Assembly: GCF_028128765.1 (NCBI RefSeq)
Contig: NZ_LBJG01000004.1
Coordinates: forward strand, 31,424 to 95,423
Direction: 5' to 3'
Length of the DNA stretch: 64,000 nucleotides
DNA from: Bradyrhizobium sp. CCBAU 51627
Lineage (GTDB): Bacteria > Pseudomonadota > Alphaproteobacteria > Rhizobiales > Xanthobacteraceae
Part shown: piece by piece, positions 8,720 through 17,850 of the stretch
How the letters are laid out: each line of letters begins with the position of its first letter
How positions within the stretch are numbered: position 1 is the stretch's first letter
Notes under the pieces: generated by a model
Databases searched by the model: none
The model's input: the letters and a program-made list of their open reading frames with translations, nothing else
Told to the model about the DNA's origin: nothing
Made by a program: the position numbers and the translations under genes

Positions 8720-10056
8720 GCGGGCTGCTGCTCGTCCTTCGCCCTGTTCAGGGGCTTTCCCGTTGTCGTCGCCGCCGCGCGAGGCGACACGTACCACAAC
8801 ACGAACAACAGGGCGGCCCCGTTCGACAGGAGATTGGTCGAAAGCGGGACATTGACGAGCGCCTGCAGGATCAGTCCCGACGAAACCAGGATAAGCCGCG
8901 GCGACAGGCCGGACGAGAGGCGATTGGCTATGGCGATGATCAGCCCGCAGCCGAGCGCGGAAAGCGGTGCGAACAATGGACCGACAGAGGCGATCCCCTC
9001 GGTCGCAAACAGCGAAGCATTGAATGCGCCGAGCTGATAGGCCTTCGACATGACCACGGATAGCGGCTCGTCATAAGGGCAGCTGATGAAGGGCTTCAAC
9101 AAGTTGATCTGACAGAAGTGCGTCAGCGGATGTTCGGAAAAGAAGTTGTTGTAGACTTCCAGTGCAGCCGAAGGCATTGCGATCATGCGGCTGTTGACCG
9201 TCCCGACGTAAAGCGAACCTATCCCGAGCGGAAAAAGGCCCGCTCTCATCGCGAAAAACAACACGATGCCGGCCAGCATCGGCAGTAGCAGAGACAGGAT
9301 GGTCGCGGCTCGCGGCGGCGCCCATGTCGATAACAAGGTGAGAAACACCAGCCAGAACGGCGCAAAGAGCGTCAGCTTGGTCAATGTGACCGGATAGAGT
9401 AGCAAGAGAAGCAGAAGGGCTAGTCCGGCGCGCCCAAACAGCTTGCGCTCCAGGAATCCTGCAAAGGCGAACGGGAGCAGGACGTTCGACGTTGTGCCCA
9501 GCGCATATCGAAGCGGCGCCGGAAAATTCAGTTCAGCGCGATATCTGTAGATCTCGGAGAGGCCAACTGGAGTGAAATTATAGAGCGCGCCTACGGCCGC
9601 GACGGTCGCTCCGACCAGCAACATGACGGAAAGAAGGTGATCGAACGCGCGGGCCGACAGGGGAGGATGGCGCCGGCCCGGCGAGGTGATGAACAGGCTG
9701 GGAAGAATGAACAAGAGTCCGGATATGATGATCGAGACGTAGGCCAGCCGGTGGTCGTAGGTGAGCACGGAAAACGGGATCAGCCAAAGATAGCCGGCGA
9801 TCATGGTGAAGAAGTTGAACGAGACGATGTATCCGAAGCTGAAACCGGCATAGGCGAAGAGGAGAACGACCGGCGCGAAGATCGAGACGTTCAGTATCGC
9901 AGCGACGATATGCGACCGATCGAACTCGACGGCGCCGGGGAATGTGTCGCTCACGCACGTCGTGGATACGCAGAGCGCCGCCGTAAAGATCAGGAGCAGC
10001 AAGATCAGCGTGAGCCTGCGTGGGGCCAATCTTGATGATAAGGCAAGACTGTTCAT
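8689..10056 (-). CDS. Polytopic membrane protein, candidate oligosaccharide repeat-unit polymerase (Wzy-like)
   Basis: A 455-residue hydrophobic protein with about ten or more predicted membrane spans (for example [15 protein letters not shown] near the N-terminus, and [14 protein letters not shown]) and a larger loop in its second half ([20 protein letters not shown]). Size, topology and its place among glycosyltransferases and sugar-nucleotide genes suit a Wzy-type polymerase, but such proteins share little sequence identity, so this is inference. It is the only leftward gene among rightward glycan genes and its end overlaps the dehydrogenase end by 31 bases. The ATG at 10056 gives a sensible N-terminus before the first span; an upstream ATG at 10140 is possible. 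Another O-antigen membrane role is possible. Confidence 0.7.
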   Translation of the reverse strand: MNSLALSSRLAPRRLTLILLLLIFTAALCVSTTCVSDTFPGAVEFDRSHIVAAILNVSIFAPVVLLFAYAGFSFGYIVSFNFFTMIAGYLWLIPFSVLTYDHRLAYVSIIISGLLFILPSLFITSPGRRHPPLSARAFDHLLSVMLLVGATVAAVGALYNFTPVGLSEIYRYRAELNFPAPLRYALGTTSNVLLPFAFAGFLERKLFGRAGLALLLLLLLYPVTLTKLTLFAPFWLVFLTLLSTWAPPRAATILSLLLPMLAGIVLFFAMRAGLFPLGIGSLYVGTVNSRMIAMPSAALEVYNNFFSEHPLTHFCQINLLKPFISCPYDEPLSVVMSKAYQLGAFNASLFATEGIASVGPLFAPLSALGCGLIIAIANRLSSGLSPRLILVSSGLILQALVNVPLSTNLLSNGAALLFVLWYVSPRAAATTTGKPLNRAKDEQQPAQARTMLSAG

Positions 10057-10362
10057 CGCGTCTTGGTATCCCGGGGCTAGAGGTCGTGTATAGGCTATCG
10101 GATGGACATCGACAACGGGTAGCCGAGCGCCCCGGACCATCGCCTTCGGGGCTCGGGGCGCGCACCGATCTCGGCCAGTTCGCTGGCGCCCAATCGTGGG
10201 CCTCGCAGATGCCCTTCATAGGACCCGGGCAATCCTGCCTGTAGGTGACAACGAAGGCGAGGTAGCCTCGGCATCAAGCCAGATGCCGCCAGGGCGCTTG
10301 CGCCGGGCGTGATTTACTTTGCCTCCGATTGTTGTAGAAGGCGATTTTCGAGGGTGCGACGG
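10057..10362. other. 306-bp divergent intergenic region
   Basis: This stretch separates the leftward polymerase-like gene from the rightward carbamoyltransferase and must hold promoters for both. I see no confident promoter hexamers, operator palindrome or small gene. GC-rich alternating stretches such as the one around 10275-10310 could form weak hairpins. Confidence 0.4.
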
Positions 10363-12000
10363 ATGTATGTGATCGGAATCAGCTCTGGCATCAAGCACGG
10401 CCACCACGATGGTGCGGCGGTGCTGTTGCGCGACGGCGAGTTGATCGCAGCCGCCGAGGAGGAGCGTTTCACGCTGGCCAAGCATGCGCGCGGCGAGCTT
10501 CCGCGCGGAGCGATCGGATTTTGCCTGAAGCAGGCCGGCATCACCATGCGTGAGGTTGACTGGATCTGCTCGCCGCTGAAGACCTACACGAATTACGCGC
10601 AGCGCCTTACGGAATATTTCAGCTACCAGTTCGGGCACAGCCCGAAGATCGAGCTCTACGATCACCACCTCTGTCACGCCGCGAGCTCGTTCTATGGATC
10701 CGGTTTCTCCGAGGCGACCGTCGCCTGCTTCGACTTCTCGGGTGACTCCAGCTCCGGTCTCGTCGCGCATGCGCGCGGCAATGATTTCCGCGTGCTGACG
10801 CGGTTCGGCCGCCACAATAGCCTTGGTCTCTATTACGGGATGCTGACCCAGTATCTCGGCTATCAGATGACCAACGATGAGTACAAGGTCATGGGTCTGT
10901 CGTCTTATGGCAGCCCCGAATATCTCGACAAGTTCGCCAAGCTGCTGCGCCCGGCCGGCATCAATTACGAGCTCGATCCGGGGCTTGACAAGCGCCGACG
11001 CGATGCGGACATTTTCACCAGCGATTTCTCGACGCGGCAGGAGCGCATCTTCACCGAGAAGATGGAGGAGGTCCTCGGACCGCGCCGCCTTCGCGGCGCG
11101 CCGCTTGACCAGCGGCTGACCAACATCGCCGCAAGCGGCCAGAAGCAGCTCGAGATCGTCACGACCGAGGTGATCCGCTCTGCGATCGCCGAAACCGGCT
11201 GCGGCGATGTCTGCATCGCCGGCGGCGTCGGGCTGAACTGCAAGATGAACATGGAGATCGCGGCCGAGCCCGCTGTGAAGCGTCTCTATGTCCCGCCGGT
11301 GCCGCACGATGCAGGTGTGGCCCTGGGCGCCGCGATGATGAAGTGTGCCGAGGCGGGCCATGCAATATCGCCGCTGTCCCACGCCTATTGGGGGCCAGAG
11401 TACTCCAACGACACGATCCGCGAGACGCTCGACAAGATCGGGGCACGCTTCGAATTGCTCGACGATCCCGTAGCGCACTGCGTCACCGATCTCGCCGAGC
11501 AGAAGACGATCGGCTGGTTCCAGGGACGGATGGAGTACGGCCCTCGCGCGCTCGGCAATCGCTCGATCCTCGCCGATCCGCGTCAGGCCGGTATGAAGGA
11601 TCGCATCAATCTTACGATCAAATATCGCGAGGAGTTCCGCCCCTTCTGCCCGTCGGTTCTGTACGAACGTCAAGCCGAGTACTTTGAAGATACGTTCGAC
11701 GCGCCCTTCATGGTGGTGACGTTTCCGGTCAACGAGAAGGTCGCTAACACTATGCCGGCTGTGGTCCATGTCGACAACACTGCGCGCATCCAGAGTGTCC
11801 ACGCGGACAGCAATCCGCTCTACAGTCGCCTGATCGGTGAGTTCGCAAAAGCGACCTCATTGCCCGTGCTGATCAACACGAGCCTCAATATCAACGAGCA
11901 GCCGACCGTGAACGCGCCGCTGGAGGCGCTGCACACTTACTTTTGCTCGGGGCTCGATGTGCTCTATCTCGGCAACTACAGGCTCTCGAAAGCGGGCTGA
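10363..12000 (+). CDS. NodU/CmcH-family O-carbamoyltransferase
   Basis: A 545-residue enzyme that would move a carbamoyl group from carbamoyl phosphate, through an adenylate, to a sugar hydroxyl. The N-terminal Kae1-like domain has SSGIKHGHHDGAA near residue 7, AAEEERFT near 32 and the metal-site region DHHLCHAASSFYGSGF near 102; GGVGLNCKMN and PPVPHDAGVALGAAM follow. The C-terminal domain carries WFQGRMEYGPRALGNRSIL near 386 and EFRPFCPSVL near 425, both hallmarks of the family. The ATG at 10363 matches the family start (MYVIGISSGI) and is preferred to an ATG at 10309. NodU proper acts on Nod factors, but no other nod gene or nod box is seen here, so carbamoylation of a surface polysaccharide is more likely. 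Confidence 0.9.
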   Translation: MYVIGISSGIKHGHHDGAAVLLRDGELIAAAEEERFTLAKHARGELPRGAIGFCLKQAGITMREVDWICSPLKTYTNYAQRLTEYFSYQFGHSPKIELYDHHLCHAASSFYGSGFSEATVACFDFSGDSSSGLVAHARGNDFRVLTRFGRHNSLGLYYGMLTQYLGYQMTNDEYKVMGLSSYGSPEYLDKFAKLLRPAGINYELDPGLDKRRRDADIFTSDFSTRQERIFTEKMEEVLGPRRLRGAPLDQRLTNIAASGQKQLEIVTTEVIRSAIAETGCGDVCIAGGVGLNCKMNMEIAAEPAVKRLYVPPVPHDAGVALGAAMMKCAEAGHAISPLSHAYWGPEYSNDTIRETLDKIGARFELLDDPVAHCVTDLAEQKTIGWFQGRMEYGPRALGNRSILADPRQAGMKDRINLTIKYREEFRPFCPSVLYERQAEYFEDTFDAPFMVVTFPVNEKVANTMPAVVHVDNTARIQSVHADSNPLYSRLIGEFAKATSLPVLINTSLNINEQPTVNAPLEALHTYFCSGLDVLYLGNYRLSKAG

Positions 12001-12002
12001 GC

Positions 12003-13226
12003 TCACCGCTCGTCGGCGATCACCTTGCCGTCGTTCGGTAGCGCGCCCGGGTTTACCAGCTCGACATCGCCGCCGAGTTTCGTGACGGCCCGCAGGCTGC
12101 TCACGATCTGCTCCCGCAGCGCATCGCTCGCCCCAGCGCATTCCGCTTTCAGCGTCATCGCATCAGCCTCGCCCTGGCGCGTGACCACAAGGCGCAGCCT
12201 TCCGAGCGCTGGATGGCGCTTGCCGATCTCGGCGACCTGCTCGGGGCGGACGAACATGCCTTTGACCTTGGTGGTCTGGTCGGCGCGGCCCATCCAGCCT
12301 TTGATGCGCATGTTGGTGCGGCCGCACTTGCTGGGTCCCGGGAGCGCCGCGGTGAGGTCGCCCAGCGCGAGACGAATCCAGGGATGATGCGGATCGAGCG
12401 AGGTCACCACGATCTCGCCGACATCGCCGGGGGAGACGGGATCGCCGGTGCCGGGCCTGACGATCTCCATGATCAGATCCTCATTCACGATCATACCCTC
12501 ACGAGCCTCGGTCTCGAACGCGATCAGGCCGAGATCGGCGGTGCCGAAGGCCTGGTAGGCGTCGACGCCGCGCGCCTTGATCTCTGCCTGGAGCGAGGGC
12601 GGGAAGGCGGCGCCCGAGACCAGCGCGCGCTTGATCGAGGAGACGTCCCGGCCCGCGGTCGCCGCGGCATCGAGCAGGATCTTCAGGAAATCAGGTGTGC
12701 CACTGTAGCCGACCGGACGATATGCCTCGATCAGCTCGAATTGCTGCTCGGTGTTACCCGGGCCGGCCGGTATCACAGCGCAGCCGAGCGCACGTGCCGA
12801 GGAGTCAAAGATGAAGCCGCCGGGGGTGAGATGGTAGCTGAAGGTATTGAGTACGATGTCGCCGGGCCGGAACCCGGCCGCGAACAGCGCTCGCGCGCCG
12901 CGCCAGGGGTCGGCCTGCCGTCCTTCCGGCTCGAAGATCGGGCCCGGGGAGGTGAACAGGCGGGCGAACGACCCCGGGGCCGCTGCCACGAAGCCGCCGA
13001 AGGGCCGCCGAGCCTTGTGCAGGGCCGGCAGATCCGACTTACGCAGCACCGGCAGGCCCGCCAGCGCCGTTCTGGAGGTCACCGAGGCGGGATCGATGCC
13101 CTTCAGCCGCTCGGCATGGGCCGGGGCGGCCATGGCGCTACGCAGCACGCCCGGCACGCGGGCGAACAGCTCGGCCTCGCGCGCCGCCGGCTCACGCGTC
13201 TCGAGGGCATCGTAATGGGCGGTCAT
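12003..13226 (-). CDS. Phenylacetate-CoA ligase family protein (PaaK/CapK-like)
   Basis: A 407-residue adenylate-forming enzyme of the PaaK branch. Visible landmarks are VSGAAFPPS near residue 190, YQAFGTADLG near 213 (the adenylation-site motif, where many relatives have YGxTE), a GDVGEIVVTSLD stretch near 260, and the C-terminal GRADQTTKVKGMFV near 308. PaaK enzymes activate phenylacetate or other aromatic acids to CoA thioesters; the related CapK proteins occur in capsule clusters with unclear roles. It lies on the opposite strand, two bases past the end of the carbamoyltransferase and convergent with it, and divergent from the AGE-family gene. No other phenylacetate pathway gene is present. 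Enzyme class is likely, substrate unknown. Confidence 0.82.
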   Translation of the reverse strand: MTAHYDALETREPAAREAELFARVPGVLRSAMAAPAHAERLKGIDPASVTSRTALAGLPVLRKSDLPALHKARRPFGGFVAAAPGSFARLFTSPGPIFEPEGRQADPWRGARALFAAGFRPGDIVLNTFSYHLTPGGFIFDSSARALGCAVIPAGPGNTEQQFELIEAYRPVGYSGTPDFLKILLDAAATAGRDVSSIKRALVSGAAFPPSLQAEIKARGVDAYQAFGTADLGLIAFETEAREGMIVNEDLIMEIVRPGTGDPVSPGDVGEIVVTSLDPHHPWIRLALGDLTAALPGPSKCGRTNMRIKGWMGRADQTTKVKGMFVRPEQVAEIGKRHPALGRLRLVVTRQGEADAMTLKAECAGASDALREQIVSSLRAVTKLGGDVELVNPGALPNDGKVIADER

Positions 13227-13312
13227 GGCAGGTCTTTCCGGATTGGCATCCGTTGCGCGCGGCCGATCGCATGGGTATCAGACGGCCATTGGCGGGGCGT
13301 GGAGAGGACGTG

Positions 13313-14464
13313 ATGGCGGGCGAGAGCATCATTCCGGCGGACGAGACGGCCGGCGTCGTCGCGCGCCTCAAGCGCCGCATGATCGAGGACGCGATACCGC
13401 TGTGGTCGACCGCCGGCTGGGACCATGAAACGGGCGGCTTCATCGACCGGTTGCACCGTGACGGCACCCCGGATACGGCCGCACCGCGGCGCGTGTTCGT
13501 GCAGGCGCGTCAGATCTATTGCTTCGCCAAGGCGGCGCAGATGGGCTGGTATCCGCAAGGCCGCGCCATCGCGCTGAAGGGGCTGGAGCATCTCCTGGCG
13601 AAGGCGAAGGCGCCCGACGGCAAGCCCGGCTATGTGCACCAGCTGACGCCGGAGGGTACGGTGCTGGATGGCCGACGCGACGCCTACGACCACGCCTTCA
13701 TCCTGTTTGCACTTGCGACGGTCTATGCGCTCGACCAGGACGCCCAGATCCGCGCGGAGATCGATGCGCTGCTTGCTTTCCTCGACGGCCATCTGCGCTC
13801 GCCGAATGGCGGCGTGCACGAAGGCCTGCCGGTGTGGCTGCCGCGCCGGCAGAACCCGCAGATGCATCTGTTCGAGGCGATGATCGCGTGTTTCGATGCG
13901 ACCCTCGATCTGTCGTTCCAGAATCGCGCCGGCGAGTTCTTCGCGCTGTTCCTGGCCAATCTCTACGACAAGCGGAAGTGCATCCTGACGGAGTACTTTG
14001 AGGAGGATTGGTCGAAGATCGAGCCCGTCAGCGTCGAGCCTGGCCACCAGGCGGAATGGGTCTGGCTGCTGAAGGGATTTGAGCGCATTACGGGCTGTCC
14101 GACCGGACAGCGGCGCGGCGAGTTGCTCGCGACCGCGCTCCGCTATTGCGACGCGGCGACCGGCTGCCTCGTCGACGAGGGAGATGATGCCGGCAACATC
14201 CGCCGCAGCACGCGCCGGCTGTGGCCGCAGACCGAGATCGCAAAGGCCTGGATTGCGCAGGCCGAGTCCGGTGAGGCGGGCGCTGCGGACGAAGCGCGCG
14301 CGGCGCTGGTGCGGCTCGAAAGGCTTTACCTCAGCCATCCCGTGCGGGGCGGCTGGTACGACCAGTTCGACTGCGACGGCAAATCGCTGATCGACACCAT
14401 TCCTGCGTCGTCGTTCTATCATGTTCTCTGCGCGGTCACGGAAGCGGAGCAGGTGCTGGGTTGA
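13313..14464 (+). CDS. AGE-family sugar epimerase/isomerase
   Basis: A 383-residue member of the N-acylglucosamine 2-epimerase/mannose isomerase (AGE) superfamily, an alpha6/alpha6 barrel acting on free or phosphorylated hexoses. Family landmarks include WSTAGWDHETGGF near residue 30, FVQARQIYCFAKAA near 62, DGRRDAYDHAF near 117, QNPQMHLFEA near 181, EPGHQAEWVWL near 242 and RRLWPQTEIAKAW near 302; histidines in these motifs match the known active-site barrel. The ATG at 13313 has GGAGAGGAC just upstream and is preferred to a TTG at 13253. The end faces the livF end with a gap of 3 bases. It could make mannose, ManNAc or a phosphorylated sugar; the exact reaction is not readable. Confidence 0.85.
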   Translation: MAGESIIPADETAGVVARLKRRMIEDAIPLWSTAGWDHETGGFIDRLHRDGTPDTAAPRRVFVQARQIYCFAKAAQMGWYPQGRAIALKGLEHLLAKAKAPDGKPGYVHQLTPEGTVLDGRRDAYDHAFILFALATVYALDQDAQIRAEIDALLAFLDGHLRSPNGGVHEGLPVWLPRRQNPQMHLFEAMIACFDATLDLSFQNRAGEFFALFLANLYDKRKCILTEYFEEDWSKIEPVSVEPGHQAEWVWLLKGFERITGCPTGQRRGELLATALRYCDAATGCLVDEGDDAGNIRRSTRRLWPQTEIAKAWIAQAESGEAGAADEARAALVRLERLYLSHPVRGGWYDQFDCDGKSLIDTIPASSFYHVLCAVTEAEQVLG

Positions 14465-14467
14465 GTT

Positions 14468-15307
14468 TCAAAGCCACCGTTTGCGGCGCTTGAAGCTCTT
14501 GAGGTTTTTGAAACTCTTGCGCTGGTCGCCGGCGCCGCCGAGGTAGAATTCCTTGACGTCCTCGTTGTCGCGCAGTTCGTCGGCGGTGCCGTCGAGCACG
14601 ACCTTGCCTTGCTCCATGATATAGCCGTGGCTCGCAACCGACAGCGCGGCGCGCGCGTTCTGCTCGACCAGGAGGATGGTGACGCCGAGGTCACGGTTGA
14701 TCTTCTGGATGATGGAGAACACCTCTTTCACCAGCAGCGGCGACAGGCCCATCGACGGCTCATCCATCAAGATCATCTTCGGGCGCGCCATAAGCGCACG
14801 GCCGATCGCGAGCATCTGCTGCTCACCGCCGGAGAGATAGCCGGCCAATCCGGTGCGTTCCTTCAGGCGCGGGAAATAGTCGAAGACCCTGTCGAGATCG
14901 GCGTCGACTTCGCGATCCCGGCGGGTGAAGGCGCCGAGCTTGAGGTTCTCCAGCGAGGTCATGTCGGCGACGATGCGCCGGCCTTCCATGACCTGGAAGA
15001 TGCCACGGCGGACGATCTTGTCGGGATCGATGCCGGCGATCGGCTCGCCCTCAAACAGGATCTCGCCGCGCGTGACCTCGCCGTCCTCAGTCTTGAGCAG
15101 ACCCGAGATCGCCTTCAGGGTCGTCGACTTGCCGGCGCCGTTGGCACCCAGCAGCGCCACGATCGCGCCCTTGGGCACGTCCAGGCTGAGGCCGCGCAGC
15201 ACCAGGATGACGTCATCATAGACGACCTCGATGTTGCGTACGGCGAGGAGGGGCGGGGCTGCGACAACGGTCGGCGTGGGGCGAGATACTTCGAGGGTGT
15301 CGGTCAT
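14468..15307 (-). CDS. livF: Branched-chain-type ABC transporter ATPase LivF
   Basis: A 279-residue ATP-binding subunit. Walker A GANGAGKST is at residues 54-62, the signature LSGGEQQM at 158-165 and Walker B MILMDEPS at 178-185; the switch histidine position reads ILLVEQN as is normal for LivF. An N-terminal extension of about 20 residues precedes the domain. It is the last gene of a leftward operon (livG, acyl-CoA ligase, livH, livM, binding protein, livF), separated from the binding-protein gene by a 139-base gap carrying a palindromic repeat. It pairs with LivG to drive import through the LivHM permease. The LivF assignment is secure, the transported solute is not. Confidence 0.93.
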   Translation of the reverse strand: MTDTLEVSRPTPTVVAAPPLLAVRNIEVVYDDVILVLRGLSLDVPKGAIVALLGANGAGKSTTLKAISGLLKTEDGEVTRGEILFEGEPIAGIDPDKIVRRGIFQVMEGRRIVADMTSLENLKLGAFTRRDREVDADLDRVFDYFPRLKERTGLAGYLSGGEQQMLAIGRALMARPKMILMDEPSMGLSPLLVKEVFSIIQKINRDLGVTILLVEQNARAALSVASHGYIMEQGKVVLDGTADELRDNEDVKEFYLGGAGDQRKSFKNLKSFKRRKRWL

Positions 15308-15326
15308 GCTTGATCAATCTCCGCTG

Positions 15327-15428
15327 TCGTCGCCCGGCTCGACCGGGCGACCCAGTATTCCAGAGACGCCGGACGTTCCACGAGAAGGCGCGGCGTACTG
15401 GATCCCCCGCCTTCGCGGGGGATGACAG
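15327..15428. repeat. Intergenic palindromic repeat, family A copy 1
   Basis: Two hairpins, GTCGCCCGG/CCGGGCGAC on the left and ATCCCCCGC/GCGGGGGAT on the right, flank a centre in which CCAGTA and TACTGG pair. It lies between the binding-protein gene and livF inside one operon. The architecture matches the copies at 18760 and 28144. Confidence 0.7.
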
Positions 15429-15446
15429 TTGTGGTCGGAGCTGGGC

Positions 15447-16730
15447 TCACCAGCCCAGCAGTTCCGGCTTGCGCGGCAGCTCGACGGTCTTGACCTTTTC
15501 GAGCTTGATCGTGCCCTTGGCCATGAGGTCGTTGAGGTCGCCGTCGGTCGGGCCCGAGATCTTGGTCCGGTAGAGGTCGACCTTCAGCGTGCCGCGGTGG
15601 TCCTTGTCGGTCCAGGTCGAGGGATTGCAGACGCCCTCCATCCCAGCCGGCACCCAGTCCTTCTTCTGGTAGAAGCCCTTGGCGACGTTCTCACCAGTGG
15701 CGCCGCCGTTCTTGCTAGCCCACTCGATCGCTTCCTTCATGTAAAGGGCCGAGCAGACCGCGGCGACATAATGCACGGGGCGATAGACCTTGCCGGTGGG
15801 GTCGGACATCTTGGAGATCTCCATCACCGTCTTCATGCCCGGCGCATCGCCACCCCAGCTCACCGCGGTGCGCAAGGGGAAGATCACGCCGTTGGCGGCA
15901 TCGCCTGCCGTCTTGGCAGCGTTCTCGTCCATGCCCCAGACATTGCCGAGGAACTGGATCTCGACGCCGGCAGTCTTGCAGGCCTTCATCACCGAGATGT
16001 TGGAAGCGGCGGTGTTGCCGAGATAGGCGTAGTTGGCGCCGGAGGATTTCAGGCTCAGACACTGCGCGCTGTAGTCGCCCGGCGCGAGGGCGAACACCAG
16101 CGGCGGCAGCACCTCGAAGCCGAGCTCCTGCGCCATCGCCTCCCCTGCGGCTTTCGGCGCGTTCGGGTAGGGATGGTTGGCGCCCATATGGACGAACTTG
16201 GGCTTGCCGGGCTTGCCTTTGGCCTTCCAGTCCTCGGCGGCCCACATCAGCATTGCGCGCAGCGAGTCCGAATAGCTCGGGCCGTAGAAGAAATTGTAGG
16301 GCGCGGGCTTGGCCTTGCCGCTCGTGCCTTCGGGATCGGTCAGGGCTGCGGCGTAGGAGCCGGACATATCGGGGATCTTGTCCTGCGCGAGAAAGCCGGT
16401 GAGGGCTTCGGTATCTGCGGTGCCCCAGCCCATGATCGCAGCCACCTTGCTGTCCGGCGCCGACCATTTCTTGTAGAGCGCGATCGCCTTGGGCACCTGG
16501 TAGCCGTAGTCGTTGGTGTCGACATTGACTTGCTTGCCGCCGACGCCGCCGTTCTTGTTGACCCAGGCAAAAGTGTCGGCGACGGCCTGGCCGTAGGGTG
16601 TGCCGACATCGGAGGTGCCGCCCGAATAATCGGCGAGATGGCCGATCGCGATCTGCGCCTGCGCGCTCGCCGAGAATGCGGCGACCGCGATCGCGAGCGA
16701 TGCGGTGCTCAAAAAGGACGTCATCTTCAT
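15447..16730 (-). CDS. ABC transporter periplasmic substrate-binding protein (Peripla_BP_6 type)
   Basis: A 427-residue secreted receptor for the liv-type transporter. A Sec signal peptide is clear (MKMTSFLSTASLAIAVAAFSASAQA, cut before QIAIG). The mature protein starts IAIGHLADYSGGTSDVGTPY, typical of the type I periplasmic fold of LivJ relatives, followed by GKQVNVDTNDYGYQVPKA. It lies 43 bases downstream of livM in the same direction and would deliver its ligand to LivH/LivM. Because an acyl-CoA ligase is encoded in the same operon, the ligand may be an aromatic or aliphatic acid rather than an amino acid; that is inference from context. The protein is longer than classical LivJ (about 370 residues), as is common in this environmental group. 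Confidence 0.9.
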   Translation of the reverse strand: MKMTSFLSTASLAIAVAAFSASAQAQIAIGHLADYSGGTSDVGTPYGQAVADTFAWVNKNGGVGGKQVNVDTNDYGYQVPKAIALYKKWSAPDSKVAAIMGWGTADTEALTGFLAQDKIPDMSGSYAAALTDPEGTSGKAKPAPYNFFYGPSYSDSLRAMLMWAAEDWKAKGKPGKPKFVHMGANHPYPNAPKAAGEAMAQELGFEVLPPLVFALAPGDYSAQCLSLKSSGANYAYLGNTAASNISVMKACKTAGVEIQFLGNVWGMDENAAKTAGDAANGVIFPLRTAVSWGGDAPGMKTVMEISKMSDPTGKVYRPVHYVAAVCSALYMKEAIEWASKNGGATGENVAKGFYQKKDWVPAGMEGVCNPSTWTDKDHRGTLKVDLYRTKISGPTDGDLNDLMAKGTIKLEKVKTVELPRKPELLGW

Positions 16731-16773
16731 GGGTCGGTTCCTCCGGTTTATTGTTTAAGTGAGATTGCCGCGC

Positions 16774-17847
16774 TCAGTGCGAGAACGGGTAGAGTTTCCA
16801 GTATGCCTTGATCTGCCGCCACCGGTGCGCGAGCCCGTCGGGCTCGAACATCAAGAATACGATGATGATCACCCCGATCGCGATCTCGCGCAGAAAGGTG
16901 ATGTTGTTGTTGAGCGACAGCGCCCTGTCGATTGCACCGCCCTTCAGGTACAGGCTGAGCAGTTCCATCGACTCCGGCAACAGCACGACGAAGGCCGTGC
17001 CCATCAGTGTGCCCATGATCGAGCCGGTGCCGCCGATGATGATCATGGCGAGAAACAGGATCGAGCGTTCGATGCCGAAGCCTTCCTGCGAGACCACGAG
17101 CTGGTAATGCGCATAGAGCGCGCCGGCGATGCCGGCGAAGAAGGCAGCGAGCCCGAACGACAGCGTTCGGTATTTGGTGAGATTGATGCCCATGATCTCG
17201 GCGGAGAGATAATGGTCGCGGATCGCCACCAGCGCGCGGCCGTCGCGCGTGCGCATCAGGTTGGTCACAAGGATGTAGCTCGCCAGCACATAGGCCAGCA
17301 CGACATAGAAATATTGCCGGTCGCCGAGCAGCGCATAGCCGAAGATCGAGAATGGCTCGGCGCTCGCCGGCACGGAGCCGCCTGAGAACCATTCGGCGCG
17401 GGAGAAGAAGTCGAGCAGGATATATTGGGCGGCCAGCGTCGCGATGACGAGATAGAGTCCCTTCAACCGCGCCGCCGGAATGCCAAATATCAGTCCGACC
17501 AGTGCGGTGACGATTCCTGCGAGCGGAATCGCGAAGAACACCGGGACCGGCGCGTTGTTGGAGATGTAGGCCGAGGAGAAGGCACCGAGCAGGAAGAAGG
17601 CGGCGTGCCCGATCGATATCTGGCCGGTGAAGCCGACCAGGATGTTGAGCCCCAACGCCGCGATCGAGAAGATGCCGATCTGGATCAGGATGCTGAGCCA
17701 GTAGCCGCTGAAGACCTGCGGTGCCAGGCACAGCAGCGCAACGCCCGCAATCGCAAAGTTGCGGCTGGTGGTGGTCGGGAAGATCGTGGTGTCCGCGGCG
17801 TAAGAGGTGCGGAAATCACCAGCGGGGATGAGGGCAGGGCCGGCCAT
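16774..17847 (-). CDS. livM: Branched-chain-type ABC transporter permease LivM
   Basis: A 357-residue inner-membrane permease with about nine to ten hydrophobic spans. The family core LNILVGFTGQISIGHAAFFLLGA lies near residues 64-86 and the coupling-helix region RLKGLYLVIATLAAQYILLD near 127. The C-terminal span ends in MFEPDGLAHRW, the usual LivM tail. It follows livH by only 3 bases and precedes the binding-protein gene by 43, so the three are co-transcribed. It forms the heterodimeric channel with LivH. Confidence 0.93.
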   Translation of the reverse strand: MAGPALIPAGDFRTSYAADTTIFPTTTSRNFAIAGVALLCLAPQVFSGYWLSILIQIGIFSIAALGLNILVGFTGQISIGHAAFFLLGAFSSAYISNNAPVPVFFAIPLAGIVTALVGLIFGIPAARLKGLYLVIATLAAQYILLDFFSRAEWFSGGSVPASAEPFSIFGYALLGDRQYFYVVLAYVLASYILVTNLMRTRDGRALVAIRDHYLSAEIMGINLTKYRTLSFGLAAFFAGIAGALYAHYQLVVSQEGFGIERSILFLAMIIIGGTGSIMGTLMGTAFVVLLPESMELLSLYLKGGAIDRALSLNNNITFLREIAIGVIIIVFLMFEPDGLAHRWRQIKAYWKLYPFSH

Positions 17848-17850
17848 GGT

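Noticed and set aside
7352..8797. 481-codon minus-strand frame opposite the sugar dehydrogenase
   Set aside because: Shadow of the dehydrogenase gene; composition is low-complexity and has no recognised fold.
10057..10362. nod box in front of the NodU-type gene
   Set aside because: No match to the conserved nod-box ATC blocks, and no other nodulation gene in the window.
10216..11802. Long open frame on the minus strand opposite the carbamoyltransferase
   Set aside because: It mirrors the real gene; its translation is Arg/His/Ala-rich without motifs, and the plus strand carries clear family signatures.
12003..13226. Assigning the PaaK-like gene to a phenylacetate degradation operon
   Set aside because: No paaABCDE, paaG, paaZ or paaJ genes are nearby; only the enzyme class can be supported.
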